In this document: piece after piece, positions 35,121 to 49,300 of the stretch
How the letters are laid out: the number at the start of each line of letters is the position of its first letter
How positions within the stretch are numbered: position 1 is the first letter of the stretch
Origin: Arbacia lixula
Taxonomy: Eukaryota; Echinodermata; Echinoidea; Arbacioida; Arbaciidae
Direction of reading: 5' to 3'
DNA: 64,000 nucleotides
Assembly: GCA_963669155.1 (NCBI GenBank)
Contig: OZ022597.1
Coordinates: forward strand, 9,821,605-9,885,604
Translations under genes and position numbers: made by a program
Notes under the pieces: model-generated
Seen by the model: the letters and a program-made list of their open reading frames with translations, nothing else
Told to the model about the DNA's origin: nothing
Databases searched by the model: none

Positions 35121-38100
35121 AAATAAGATCAATACCAATGCTATGCATTTATAGCCCAAATATGTTGCTATGGGGTTCTACTATCGTCTTGTGTACCAAT
35201 GTAGCCTACATACATTGCATAATAGAACATGTGCTTTGAAATGTTTTCTGTTTGACTATGCGCTGGATGTTTTATTACAATGCAGGATACATATTATGTT
35301 TTATTTTGTTGTGTTTGAGAACCTGATTTTCTTATAGAAATTCCGTTCAGGTTAAATGTCTTCCACTATAACTTCTTCTGCTTGAAGGGGCATAAGGAGA
35401 CAACGTAAATGCTGTGAAATCGAAATAATGATATTTCTATACGCTTTGCAAGAAGCTATTGCTGATATCTAATAAAGTATGGACGTGTGCATTGAATAAA
35501 CTACTCTTCAGTCTTTCAGTAGTTCATTGTAACAAAATAATACACAAAAATGGCTTTAAACTTTGAGATGAAATACTTTACTTTGTTTCAATGCTTGTTT
35601 CACTACGACATGAGCATAGTGAGCAACGTGTTACATATTGCTTTGCATAATAAATGTTTATTTCATGTATGGGTAACGTGTGCCAAAATTATCCTGCAAA
35701 GAACACATACCAGATTAAACAAGTATGTGGTATTTTTTATATTACGAGCATGGCAATATATGACTAGAAAACTGTAAGATATGCATGTTCAGTGCTCTCA
35801 AAAAATATGTGTGTATTTCCTTTTATGAAAGTCATATATAACTTCGACACGAGTTTAAGTTTAATGAGAATCGCACATATGACATGTGAAATCGTGAAAT
35901 TTAGCTCAATTTGAATATACATTTCTTATTCATATTTTTTGTTCATATATATCTGTGGTGTGAGGGACAATTTCATCTTTACTCTTAGACTTTCTTTGTG
36001 AAATAAGTCCTGATGTTTATTGATGTATGATGAACGACGTGAAATTTGAATGATTTGTGTGAGTTCTTATCAAATAATCTGCTTCAGTACTAGCTTCATG
36101 GCTGCTACAGAGCTGCCAAGTAGTACTGATTATCAGTATTTCAGACTGAAATTTGAGAAGAATACTGGAAGTTTCATACACAATACTGATTTCATAAGTT
36201 CTAGTTCATGCATTGATTTAATGTCTTTATTTGGAAATACTGATTTCTTCCATCAAAATACTGATTTTTATCCTTCAGTATAATGAAATGATTTGCTGAA
36301 GAGTGGCAGCCCTGATGTTGTTGTATTGACTATCAAGTAACTAAACATGGGATATTTCATGCATTGAGCACAATCCTGATTTAGTCACGGAAATATCACA
36401 TGCCATACGGATTATATGCTCGCAGTTGATACAATCGTTAACAATCAAAGAGTAATAATGCTGTGAGAAGGTATGAAAATATGAAAGCTGAAACAACCCC
36501 TCGGCATCACTATTACGTTTGCGTTAATGTGTTTTCTTTGATGTGAAATACGGAACCGACGTCATAACAAATACTGTACAGTATGTTTTATGTTTACACT
36601 GCACACCATGTTTTATGTTTTGCAGAATCTTTATCACTATCAGTATTTTACAGTACAGTCAAATCTGTAAACTATGTGGTGAAAATCTGGGCTGCGATTT
36701 TACACCTTATATTGTCTTTCATTGACGTGTTTAAGATATATTTTTGTATGAAAAATGTGATCGAAATTTCAAATATATTTAATTGTACATATAACATTCA
36801 CCAAGAGCTGAAGGATTAAAGAAAAGCAGCACCAATAATTCCATACGTCATAAAGATATCTAGCATTTGTTTAATGATGAAGTTTGCAGTAGAAGTATGG
36901 GAATTGTACATTTCCCATGTTGTTAACAATTATTTTTATTGTTTACAACAGTTCATTAAAATGCATAAAACTTGTAACACAGTGCATATCATTCTGTGAC
37001 TTTTTGACCAAACGTGTTGTGAGCTCATTGACATTAAATAGATGTGAAACACCGAAATACCGTTAACGGTGTTTTAATTCACTTTAACTATTATGATCAT
37101 GATGATCACTGTTTATAGATACACAGACTCTCAGATTTTACGCAGATTTAACTGAAAGAAGTATGATCAATGATATATGGCATATATTCATAGTAATTAT
37201 GTGCCTCATAAACCCAAACACCTACCATTCTCATGTCAATCTTTTTAGGTGTAAATTGTGTGTAGAATCTCATCACAACTTGTACTGTGAAAATACTTGA
37301 GGTCACTGATTGTACATGTTATTATATTGTCTATTTTGTATTTGATCACTTAATTTTACTGGTTTTACAGCTAGGTAGTAGCAACATTGATAAAAACAAT
37401 GCGCAAGCACAGGGTAAGTTTAGTATGAATGCAGTTATACTTTTTGTAAACAAGGACTAATTTTGACTTTACATGCTGCATTATGTGTAAGTTGTTCGCA
37501 CGCTATTGGAAATGAGATAACTACAAGTTCTTATCTGTGCATAAGTCACCAAGAATATTGTGTATTTATGCAGACATGGAAGAGTGTGTTGTCATAATTA
37601 TTGTCACGATTGTGTATTGTGTGTGTCACGTCATCAATAAAACATGAAAGGGCAATGCAATCTTGTTGAAAAGAGGTAGATTGGAGTAAGCCATATGCGT
37701 CTCCGATGTAGACTAGTGAAAGTGAAAGCAGAATCTGACATAGTACCAGCAAACGATGTTTATTATGAAACTGTGTCCGTAGAACCATGAAAATTAGTCA
37801 ATATATGAGCTGTCTTTTGTCATGGGCCACAGTGATACTTTAAGAGGTCAAATTGACAATGCAAAAACTTACTGAGGTTTTGATTCAAGATATAAGAACA
37901 TTAATGTCGCGAATTTCTGATAACTATCATACTATCCCCCCCCCCAACCCTGCAACCTGTTTTTTGTGATCTACCCCAAAACACTGGTTTACAGGTATTT
38001 CAAGTTTTCATCGTACTTCAATAATCTATATCACAGAAGATTGTATACATAAGTGGTGTAAAGCACGACCCAATGATTACTTCACAAACAGATTACACAT

Positions 38101-39545
38101 GCTGAACTGATTGAATACTTGTTTAATCTTATTGGTCATTTTTGCATAATCGTGAAAAACATGTATAAGCTTGATGAGTTATGGTAAAACATGTTACATT
38201 ACTGCAAGTTCACTAAGCATTTTGAAATGAAAATATCTCTTAGTTTAGTGTGTTGTGTATAGGCACAATCTTGAAGTGCTTGCCTATGCAATGTTTCAGC
38301 TGAAATTGTAAATTATACGTAATATGTGCAATGATAATTGCACATGAGTCTAACTTGATATTATGCTACATTTTTGCTATCAAATTTTAAGTTGCCCAAT
38401 CTGTGTTGCATTCCCATGTTTGATCAATGTGTCCATTCTGAAATGTAAGTCAATAATGTTATATCTTTATGTATTTAATTATTTATATTAAAAGTGACAA
38501 AGGACATCATTCTATTTCTCGTGCTTTTGTTATTCTTATCTCCTTTGATAATAACAATAACTAGACTTTGCTGATACATGTATCACCATAATACTGAATG
38601 TAAAAAAAAAATGTGTAGACATGTTCATGCGTTTGCACGCCTTCGCCATTCGAAGCAGCCCAATTTATTACGTGCAGCCGTACTAAACGTAGACTTTTTC
38701 TATGGAGCGCAAAATGTATCATCTGATGCTATCCAAAAAGCATCAATTTTCAACATAGAATCACTACCAGTTGATAATTTTAATTAGTTTTACATGTACA
38801 TGTATTATGTGGACAAAAATCAAATCTGCACATAATTATAAACGAAAAAAAAAACATATCAAATCAATAACAGTGTGTCATGTTGTTTTATGTGGACTCC
38901 CAGGAAGTAAATCCAGGTTGATTGCACCGCGTTTAATCGCTGTTCAGAATACGGCAAGTGTTCAGTGTTCGCGCAACAGGGAATACCACTGGCATACCAC
39001 TGGCCTGCAATCTGTCTAGTTTGACTTTTATAGCCCTCTCAATTTTGTTTCACACTCGGTGAATTGAATCATGAATAACAACAAAGCTTGACCCTGCACA
39101 AAACTACAAAAAAAATACTTTGAAATTTTACCCGAGTTAGGTATCCAGATTATTCAACGAAGCCAGAAGTGACAATGACAGCCTTCAAAGCAAATCTCTT
39201 TTTCTTTACTAACGATGTGACTAGTTCAGAATTTGTATTAACACCCTCCCCTGCTAATTTCAGATCATTTCATTTATTTTATTTTTCTACACCGCAGACT
39301 GAAGCTAAAATCAGTCCTGTGTGCGTCATGAAAATTTAAAAAATAATCTTTCTTCTTTTTTTCTCTTTCCTTTCCATTTTTCACCCCTAAAGTGAGTCAC
39401 ATGACCTGACAGAATACAACCACACAATGTTACCAAAAGTGTTACGATTTTATCAATAATGTGTATTCGAAATATAGCTTTTAAATTGATAACACTAATT
39501 TTGTTACAAATTAAATCTAGTTATCTTTGTGTCCCCCATTGCTCA
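35120..39545. other. AT-rich intergenic stretch
   Basis: Short frames only, none with a domain. A C run lies at 37937. A possible tiny exon near 37371-37413 was judged too weak to call. Words of the type 'aatactgattt' recur at 36125-36270. I see no RNA gene. Confidence 0.5.
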
Positions 39546-39837
39546 CACACATTACTGATCAGACACCATTTATAATGTGGATTACATCACCCATTCACTG
39601 CGACGATTGGCACACTTCACAAAGTACCCTTTAACAACTCTTTTTAAGAGCTACCCCTATCTATCTGAATAAACCACAACATTCAGCGAAACTTAAGGGT
39701 TTTATATCAGAGCAACATTACTGATCAGATACCATTCATATGTGCTTTGCATCATGCATTCACAACTCACAATGGTCATATGTTTTCTGTAATGTTTTGG
39801 CACTCTTCATAAACTTCCTTTGAAAACTACATTTTAA

Positions 39838-40948
39838 AGATTGTCCGTCCCTTTTGCAAGCTTAAAATTTTAAATCGTCTATTATGATCGTAAATTGAAG
39901 AAAGTGTGATTCAAGACCATTTCTAAGAATATAGCATGTTGAAGCTTTCTGTATATGTAAAGACTATTAACTCTTAAAGTGCCATAGCCCTGCAAACACG
40001 CTATTGTTACAGTGCTTCATACACGCTAGCGCGCTATCGCTTGACTGCTTTGTTCAAGCAAGGGCGCTACCGTTCGAGTGCCAGAAGCGCGCTTGCTCGC
40101 ATTCGTCATAGCACTTAGCAGTCATTGTTCATGCTCATTGCACTTGTACTTAATGCTTCGCACACGCTATTGTTCATCGCATCGCACGAACCAGCTAATC
40201 GGCTTTGGATTACGCATGTTTGTTTACACCTTTCAGATTACATTTTCTTGAGTAATTTAGTGTTTTGTATTTGATATACAGGATGTACCTTATCACTCCC
40301 TCACGCAAATAAAGGAATAAAAGACAGGATGTACATTGTGTACCCAATCGTTTGTAGTCGAGACATAGCCTATTTGTGGGGTCCAAGGGGGATATTTGTC
40401 ACAAAATGCCAAATGGAAGTTACCATATAAACATACAACATTTTGAATATGATCTGAAAATAAAGAAGCATGTATGCAGTTCAACCGAATATAGCACAGA
40501 AATGACTTGAAAAATACAGCTAAATGTTTATTATTAGTTTATAACGAAATAAGAAAGTCAAATCTATGTACGAATGTGATATTATAATGAAGCTGATAAG
40601 ATTTTCTACAACTTTTGTGTACACATTTTTCTGTAAAAGTGTACAAGTTTCAAAATATAGTGGTTCGAAAATGCCAACACAGAAAATGAAGCGCAACTAA
40701 CGAGGCCTCAAAATAAACTTGGCACAGGGCGGATTTGGGGCTGGCACAATGGGGATTAGCAGCGTGGCACTGGGCTCTATGCGTTGGGGCAGGCTAAGAG
40801 TTAATCAGACGTTGTTTACGTGCATTATTTGAATTTTACACTACGTATCAGTTTCAAATTGTGAACATAGAGCTTGCTAACACTTCTCTATATGTTTTGC
40901 CAATGTTTCGATGGTTTTGTGGTGATCTGAAAAAGGGACTGGCTGTCT
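39838..40948 (-). mobile_element. TTAA-flanked MITE family 1, copy C, carrying a nested element
   Basis: Reverse orientation relative to copies A, B and D. It runs from gattgtccgtcccttttgc to cagtccc..ggctgtct, between TTAA at 39834-39837 and 40949-40952. Removing the nested family-2 element leaves about 280 bp: its middle part (the poly-A and 'gcataataaccac' section) is missing, so this copy is internally deleted. The unbroken TTAA of the neighbouring tandem unit is its empty site. Confidence 0.78.
39971..40800 (+). mobile_element. TTAA-flanked element family 2, copy 3, nested in MITE family 1
   Basis: 830 bp between TTAA at 39967-39970 and 40801-40804, with CTCTTA / TAAGAG ends. The interrupted host sequence reads agactattaa | ttaatcagacg. 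Intact family-1 copies A and B have agactattaatcag with a single TTAA, which proves a 4-bp TTAA duplication on insertion. Confidence 0.85.
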
Positions 40949-41619
40949 TTAAGAGCCATCCCTAACTATCTGAATACACCACAACATTCAGTGCCCTTTC
41001 AGTAAAACTTGGGCTTTGATATCAGAGTGATATTTCACGATCAAAATTGTTTACCTTGGTAAATTTTGTCAAGATATTGATATTGCTGCAACACAGCCAG
41101 ACAGGGTTGGGTGAAAGCTTGGAACTCTCCAATTCGCTACGATCTCCAATTCCATACGCTTTCCTTATTTATGAAATAATAGTTTACATTTCACCCTAAG
41201 AACTGTTCCTACCAGCAATATGCGTACTATCAACATGTTCACATTTTTTTTTTTTTTTTTATTGTTAGATTTTACTCATACTCGATATGTTTTTTAGAAG
41301 ACCTTATTTTGGGACCAGCCATGCCCATTCACAATTAAACTTCAGTTCTCCCATTAATTCACGGAAAACATGACCAATACGGCTATTAGAGATGAACCTT
41401 GTGGCTTGTGCAATGACTACACGCATTCGTCTTCTACCCCGTTCCTGTTCATGTACGTTGCAAGTATTGAGACCACGAGACGCGTGATCTTAATAGTGTT
41501 CATGGGCTCAGTCAACGTAGGTGGCGTGCAAGTAGTCCACCAGACAGATTCCTTCAATAATCGAAGAATCTATTTGCTCCCGAGGTGAAGTTGAGGGCGT
41601 GTGGCATGGCTTGTGGTCC

Positions 41620-42700
41620 ATTCTCACCGCGGGGCCCTTAATCGACGCACTAGCAAAAATGCGTATTAGAATGAAATGGTAAGCGTATCACACGTGAGAC
41701 TACAGAATCACCGTCGGCACAACAGTTTCTGTCAAGCTACGTAATTACTAGTAAATAAAAACGCAAGTGTCATCAAATTATCGTCTTTTGAAATTCTAAG
41801 CTACAAAAAATCTCATTATTCGGTAACTGTCAAAATTATATGCCGACCAGAAAGTCCGTTTTCTCCAAAATTCATGCCGTGCGCACCCGCTGTATATAGG
41901 ATCGCTTCGGTCGCCGACCGGAGTAGTCAGTTTGATCGTGATGTGCGTGCTTTCGGCACTTTGGACCTCGTTCCATTAAACATCTAGGGTAGCCTTAAAG
42001 ACACCCAGTCCCTTTTTCAGATCACCACAAAACTATCGAAACATTGGCAAAACATATAGAGAAGTGTTAGCAAGCTCTATATTCACAATTTGAAACTGAT
42101 ACGTAGTGTAAAATTCAAATGATGCACGTAAACAACGTCCGATGAATAGTCTTTACCTCAGGCTCTTAGCAGTTTGTGTTGAAATATCTGCTTTATTGAT
42201 TAATCTGTTTATTTAATTATAAAATGCATTATCAAAAAAAATTGTTCAATGGAAGGAATCATCTCCAAAGTTTGGTAGTTACTCATAAAAATTAGGATTT
42301 CACGCATGCATAATAACCACATAGATACTGTAACAAAGACTAATACTTTTTTCGTGGTACGAAAAAAGTCGGTTTGAAATTTAACGGCTGAAATTTGTTT
42401 CATGTACAGAAAGCTTCAACATGCTATATTCTTAGAAATGGTCTTGAATCACACTCTCTTCAATTTACGATCGTGATAGACGATTTCAAATTTTAAGCTT
42501 GCAAAAGGGACGGACAATCTTTAAAGAAAATATAATTGTTCTATTAAGAGTCCACTTCAAACGTAGCCTAAATCACATGAACAAGCAAACTACAAATTTC
42601 TTTTTTTTTTTTAAATCACCAAGTCACTATAAAATCGAACACATAATCGATCAGGAAAAGCCCATTGACAGTACACGTAAGCGGTGCGGTGTTTAAGGGC
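41620..42700 (+). repeat. Dispersed repeat, copy 2, split by a MITE
   Basis: Matches 22390-22985. The match runs to 41995, resumes at 42525 after the family-1 MITE, and ends near 42700 with 'gcggtgtttaag'. Coding potential is not apparent. Confidence 0.65.
41999..42520 (+). mobile_element. TTAA-flanked MITE family 1, copy D
   Basis: 522 bp between TTAA at 41995-41998 and 42521-42524. Ends are AGACACCCAGTCCCTTTTTC and GGGACGGACAATCT. Full length, moderately diverged from copies A and B. The corresponding site in the other dispersed-repeat copy (about 22797) is uninterrupted. Confidence 0.8.
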
Positions 42701-45430
42701 CACAACTTTATGGTCGACAAGTATTGACAGGCTAACAGTTTTGCACTGAAAATACAATATTCGTAAGTGTCTACTCAAAATGTCTCTGTAATATGATTTT
42801 GAAAATATAAGGCATGAGAGTAAATGTGGTGTAGTTTAAGAGTGTATCGGAATGCGTATTTGTTTTCGTCTCAAATCGTAAGTGCGGCGAGAATGGCCCA
42901 CCCATCATACTATTTTTCCGAGACCGCAGGTGACTGGTCTATTAAAACTCCTGTCTTGAACTCCCGTCACCCTTCCATTTATATTCAGTTTTATATATTT
43001 TTGGCCGGGTTAAACACTGAACAATTCACTCGTCTCGTTCAGTCTTATTACGGACACGATACAAATTTGTTTCTACCCAGAATCGCGTTGGACCAATATT
43101 GTACTGATTTGTACATGACATGCAGAAATAATTATATAATATTCGATGCATTTAAGTGGTATATCACAGATATTGAATCTGATATACCACGAAAGAAATC
43201 CAATATTTTTATTATTAATATTATCATTATTATTATTTTTATTATACATACGAACCGCTTTAAACCAAAAAGAAAAAGAAAAAAGAGAAACAGGGAATTA
43301 CTCACCTGTATGAAATCTGCCTCGCGCATGTTAAAAAATGCGTGCGCGCAATCAAACCCATGCGCAATCGCCACAATGTGGCGAGAGTCCAATAGTAGGG
43401 CCATTCTCATTTTCTCAAATTGCGAAGTTAGGGTGAAAGTTGCTTAGCAACCGTATCAACAGCCGTCCGAAAGTTCGCATGAAACTTCGCAACTCAGAGC
43501 GCGATTTTTATGACTTCACACACAACAGAAAAATCTTGATTTTATTCACGTGACTTGCTCCGTCTGCTTTTCCAGTAGCGCGCGATCGAGCTAGCTAGCT
43601 ATACTAGCTGCTATGCTGCAGTACATTACGGGCTAGGCTCCTGACATATGCGGAGCGTCGTACTCGTACTAATTCTACTGTGTATAGTTTTTTTCATCTA
43701 TCAACGTCAAAGCAAAACTGTATGAACTGCAGCTGCAGTCACTAAACTAGATCAATTCAGTGACGACTACACTACGCTGCATACTATACAACTAAGAGAA
43801 ACTGATAAATGAGGTCTGAAAATGTTGGTCTAGTGGAGAGTCGCGCTGCGTTTTCATCTTGACGCGCTTAACGTTGGTTGTTATGCACTGCATGTAGCAG
43901 TACTGCGCAGCTAGCTATTGCTGTTACTAGTCACGAAAAAATGAATAAACATGCCGGTAACCTAACGTTAGGTCTGATCGTAGTCACAGATGAACTTTGG
44001 ACTAACCTTATTTAGGATAAGTACGTCATTGGCGGTATTTGTGTCGATAGGGGGCGTTTGTCGCCAACCGAAAAAAACACAGACCAGGACATTTGTTGCC
44101 AGTCATTTATGTAGGTAAATTCACGGCAATCGGAACAAGTCCACTCTCGTGAGTATTACAAAGCCTTGATTTCTGTAGATGAAAGTTCGAGATAATGTAT
44201 GAGCCCAAAGATCGTTTGAAAATCATTGCATAATGCGGTATTTTAGGCAGAAAAGTTTGATAATTTATCTTGAGCGCACATATCACACGTATGTTGTAAT
44301 AATGGCAAGTCATTAATGTACAGCGGACAATAGGTTAATGTTGCATTATCAAATACACTGGCAACAGTACATTATTAAATTAAGTGCTTAGAGTAATGAA
44401 GACGCAGGTAAAGAGTATCTTCATTGAATGTGGATAATTTGTAAAAGTGCAAAAAATAAGCATTGATTTGATTCAGGAAACAAATACTTGGTCACACAGA
44501 ATTTAGTTACATTTCTCGTATGATAGGCGAATATTATCAAGTGTAGTCGAAAAGCAGGATTTGATACATTTGATTATTCGTAATGATTACTGGGGGATGA
44601 TGCGATGCAACATTAATATATCACTCATGGTAGAATGATTACTTGAGTATAAATGTAGCTGAAGAGTAGAAGAATTACGATAAATCATAAGACAGGTGAG
44701 ACAGTGATACTGTATTAGTTTAGACATAAGAATCATATGAAGTTTATCGATAGTTTTCCTAAACATGAAAAATAAAGCCGGGTGTACTATTTGACAATGA
44801 CACTCATTTACAGACAAAGGGAAATTGTCAAGGGTACAAAAGAACTCAATTCTGTCGATGTAAATGTATTCATTTTTTTCATGCAAATCCATTATGTATA
44901 CTTTTTGTGTACAAATAATGCTTATTATTGTTAATTCATATTTTTATATCACAAATTGAATAGGTGTGTGTGGTCACCAGTGAACCAGTAAACCAGTAAA
45001 GTACAGTACATCGTATCAATATCAGGTCTATAGACTAATGTGCCGATATCGAAGATCGCTATTATGGGTAGCCATACGTCACAGTATAAGTCAAGGGAAT
45101 GTACATGTAAAAGATTTAAATACACCAATGCGCATTGTGTTCTGAATGGCATACTTGCCCATTTTAACAAAACTGACCTCGTATTTGGTTGTAGCCCTTT
45201 ACTTTAACAAGAAGGACACTTTTTCGCCTAACTGCAAAAGTAGGAACTGCAACTTTAATACCAAGATATACGAGACATACTTGTGGACAAGTTTGAGGTG
45301 GTCTGATTGGCAAACTAATACACAGACATTGGATGGCAAATGCATGGTGGCACTATGGACCTTCAATTGCGACACCATCTATTCATAAGAAATCAGAGAC
45401 ACCGCTCAAGAAAGCTCATAGCGCGCCTAC
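42700..45430. other. Unannotated stretch
   Basis: It holds a 207-codon frame (42824-43447) without any recognisable domain, whose middle is a run of Ile codons made from tta/att simple sequence. 43320-43700 is richer in CG dinucleotides than its surroundings (cgcgcgatcgag, tgcgtgcgcgc) and could be a promoter region, but I cannot tie it to a gene. Confidence 0.4.
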
Positions 45431-45439
45431 AATATACTA

Positions 45440-46302
45440 ACATTTCAGAGACTTGACTTAGGCACAACATACTGAAATCTGGGAGAAAATTGATGAAGGA
45501 TTACCGAGATACGCAAAAACGGGTTGAAAAATCATCACCTCATACATGAAATGTCATTTTTTAAATCCATATGGCAATATGATGTTCTCACGTTGTACGT
45601 GACGATAAAATGACACATGGAATCACATCTACATTACATACTCTTTCCGAATATTAGAAAAATAGGGGTTCACCATCCATTCTGAGGAGCTATGGCCAAT
45701 TGAAGGTAGTTATGTGTTTTGCTATTACACACAGAAACGTATTGACGGACGCGCAGACTTTCAACTTTGACGCACCCGCACGACTTTGTTATTGCATGGA
45801 AATGAGTCAAAATTGCAGGATGTAATGTGTGTAGTGTCAAAAACATGAAACAAGGAAAAAGCGGAATTTTGACGCTGCTGCTTGAAATGGCCTGAAACAT
45901 ATGCAAAACAATTTCTAGTTGATTTAGAGCATTTTACAATTTGGTGCACCCGTTATTGTATAAACGTACGCGTACGCGCGCGTTTTTATTTATTGAAATT
46001 AATTGTCTTATTATTAATTGTATGCATGTACATTTTCATTAGCTGTAAATGATAAGTTCTAGAGATATATAAGTTAAAAGTTTTTCATTAAATTGCTTGT
46101 AGATGACGTCACGATCATGTCATGACCATGAAAATTATTGCAATGACAAGTTCACTTGTCTGCCTATACATGGTCCAAATATGATGAATCATGACGTGTG
46201 CATTGTTGAGATATAGATTACACAAATAACTGGGGGGGGGGGGGGAATAAAGAAAATTGTAACGAAATTAGAAGGTGATCTGTCGATTACGACAGACCTC
46301 CT
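45440..46302 (-). repeat. Dispersed repeat with alternating CG/TA tract, left copy
   Basis: In inverted order it matches 52903-53860, sharing 'ttgacgcacccgcacgac', 'tgaaatttgggagaaaatt' and 'aaggtgatctgtcg..cgaca'. One end is a short hairpin around ggtgatctgtcgattacgacagacctcc. It contains a purine-pyrimidine alternating tract cgtacgcgtacgcgcgcg (45966-45983). A G run lies at 46232-46245. Likely a DNA element; superfamily unknown. Confidence 0.65.
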
Positions 46303-49300
46303 AAATATTTCTTAATTTATCATAACAAGGGACATTTTGTGGGTGCAAGGTAATATTTTCAGCCAAAGGACCATGTCATCGGCAGAAGAGACATGTTTGT
46401 GGTAACATTTCATTTGTGCCAATAATACAAAATGTCTCGTGTACCGGCAAACTTCTATCGACGCCACCATTGGGAGGGGGAAACAGCCCTCTGCTCGCCC
46501 CCCCCCCCCCACCCCCACCCCCTCTGGCTACACTAGTACACATACTCTCTAAATCACTTGGGTGTACATACCTTATTCATGTAAGCCAAAATATGTGAAC
46601 TTGTCAGAGCAATATTTGACCTTCAGGTGGGCACAAGGTTGCTGCTGCGCAGCACGAACAGAAACAAAAACATGATATCACGTTGAAGATGGTACTCTGC
46701 GAGGGAAAGTCCCAACAGCGGCCATGCCGTCATGTCAGCCAGTCCACCACTCCTCACCTTCTTTACTAGAACCTGGACGGCGCCCCGCCACGCCCAATAA
46801 CCAATTACCAGCAAGCGTACAAACACATCCCGACACTCATACATTGTTTTATGTCGTTTTATTCATCATTTAATCAAAATCGATATTACATTAACATTGT
46901 ATAAAGATACAATTAAAAAAGAAAGAAAAAGAAGGAAGCAGTTTGGTAACTCTGTCAGCATGTATGTTTCAGCCATTAGTTCCTACTTGCGTGCAATGCC
47001 ATTACCAGAGTACAAACACTGATATCGGGTTCGTAAATCCCCCCCCCCCCAAAGAATCACCATGACAATGCATTATATTGACCTTACGCGATGATCCTGA
47101 GAACAACGCGCATTCACTTTATGCAGTAGACCTCGACATGTGGAAGCCTCTACCCACAGAAACATATCAACAATGTTGATCGACACGTCCACTGACAAAC
47201 GAATACGCCTCTGCACCAATGATGGGATAAGGCATTCCATTTTCAAATTTTTCACAGCCTTGTTCAAACCTGATCCACACCAAGACCGAGCTGGTTCACA
47301 CTCTGACACTATCAGCAAAAATTGCAATACGTATCAGAGGCATAAGGAAATAAGATGCATATTTTAAAGTCTCGTAAAACAATTACCACCTAGAATGGTG
47401 GCATAGTTTCTTGTAAAGTATTACCAATGACTACCTCAAGGCTTGTCCGAGGCGTAATTTCCGATAAAGCATCGTAATAGCCGATCATGCAAACACTGCG
47501 AATACTGGCGATATCAACAGCAATTCGTACCATTCACATGAATTATCAAAACGATCATTTTTGCCTTATCATGGAGGAACTACTTTCCTTGCGCCAGATA
47601 TCGGCACTGATATGCCCCGCTTTGTTAGAGCAGATTGATGTTGTTTATAGTACAATTATTAGATGGTGAATACGAATCTGTATAGCACCTCTCACTTCAC
47701 TGCTGTCTGATCGCAATTATTTACAATACAGGACCCAGGTATCCAATATTTTTACTCCATAGGTCCACCAATAGGTTAAAGCTGGTGATTTCATACACAC
47801 TTAACTACGCTTTAACTATAAAAAAAAAAAGGTTCCCCTATTTTCTGTTCTGTGTTCTTATTCGTCACAAAATATCTTACGTTCCCTCTTTCGGCGGCTT
47901 ATTCGATTTCTTAATTGTGTTGTGGCTGAAATTATTTGGATGCGCTAAATGTACAATTGCACTGGTTGTTCATAATCTACTCTTATGATTGTATGAAATC
48001 AGTGATCCAGTGACCCAGAGCACCGAACTACATTACGTGTGGCGTAGTATGATTCAGTACGCATTCCAGCTCCCTGTGTGTAGCTGTATAGTGTGGGCTA
48101 CTGCGTGGATTAATATAACGAGCAACACGTAGCGCTCCATCTTTGGGTTTAGCTCCGTATCGACCACAAAACTTTATCTATAGTAGCATGTAAAGATGGA
48201 AACCATGGAATGGAAAACGGTGTTTTTCATGTGATTCGTATCAAACTCGTGGAATTCTCGTGTAGAAGTGCAAATGTATAAGATATAGTCCCTGGTACAG
48301 GAACGATTGGAGTACTTTGAGAGACTGACCTGTTTGATTAAAAAGCAGCTTCCTGGATGTTCAGACTGATCTATGGTGGACTGATATTCACAGAAGTCAC
48401 TAGACTGCTCCATATCAGGTGAGAATAACTTGAATGTAATAGAAACAGAAAACAAAGATTAGCCTAGGTCTTTATCTGTTGTCTCTGCGGAAAAAAAAAT
48501 ATTTGAATAAACACCTGTCCTACTAGTGACTTATGAAGACAAATCGGCAATAGGATTGGAGGCATTTTGTACTGGTTTCTAAGTGTCGTGTCATTATCAT
48601 AATCCAAGTGGTTGGCCTGGTGGATTGTGTGGCACCCTGGCAAGCTGTATGATTTATGCAGGCTAGAGTCCTGCTTTGTCCTCTATTTATTTCCGTATCT
48701 GAATTGATCAATAAAGTCCATTGCTATATAGAGTAGGAGCACAATAAAGATTACATGAAGAAGAACTTATTTGCCACATGTTATCTGTACTTAGGACATG
48801 CTGGAGGAAAGAGATATACTAACATCATCAACTAAAAATTTAACTGGTTTATCACTTGTTTACTTATGTCAACGTACATGTAGGTCAGGATGCCCCTTAC
48901 CCAAACGTGGTCCCGCACAGTGCAATGCTGTAAACACTTGACATGAGATTTGAATAACATTTAAAAACGCATTTGATGTAACTAGGAAATTATTGTGTCC
49001 GTCATATGATATTATGAATATTAACATTATAATGAAGATGTTTGTATCCGAAGTAGAATGTTCATATCAAAATCAAAGCTCATGTCAAAATATTCAGGAT
49101 TATTTTTGCGAACTAGATGGTCGGAGTAGTCCTTTAAATGGGTTCTGTGACGGAGCAGCAAATGACACTGTATAGATTATTCCCAGCTTCATATTCATGA
49201 AATAAAAGCAATACAAAGCGATCTTGAAAGGAAAGAACATTTGAGTATCTCGCTACCCCACTTTCGAGATCGGCTCATATATGCATCGCGATGCTATACA

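Larger units (their letters stand above)
39548..41035. repeat. Tandem repeat of about 175 bp split by a MITE
   Basis: Unit 1 (39548-39720) and unit 2 (39721-39837 continuing at 40949-41035) share 'attactgatcagacaccat', 'cactcttcataaa'-type words and 'tatctgaatacaccacaaca'. Unit 1 keeps the unbroken ttttTTAAgagc; unit 2 is split at that TTAA by family-1 MITE copy C. Confidence 0.7.

Noticed and set aside
37371-37413. Possible 43-bp exon with acceptor ttttacag and donor gtaagt
   Set aside because: It lies downstream of the gene 1 stop codon, codes for only 14 residues with no domain, and has no partner exon in matching phase.
42824-43447. 207-codon open frame with an Ile-rich stretch and basic tail
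   Set aside because: It starts close to a dispersed repeat, its hydrophobic run is simple tta/att sequence, and nothing in it resembles a known family.
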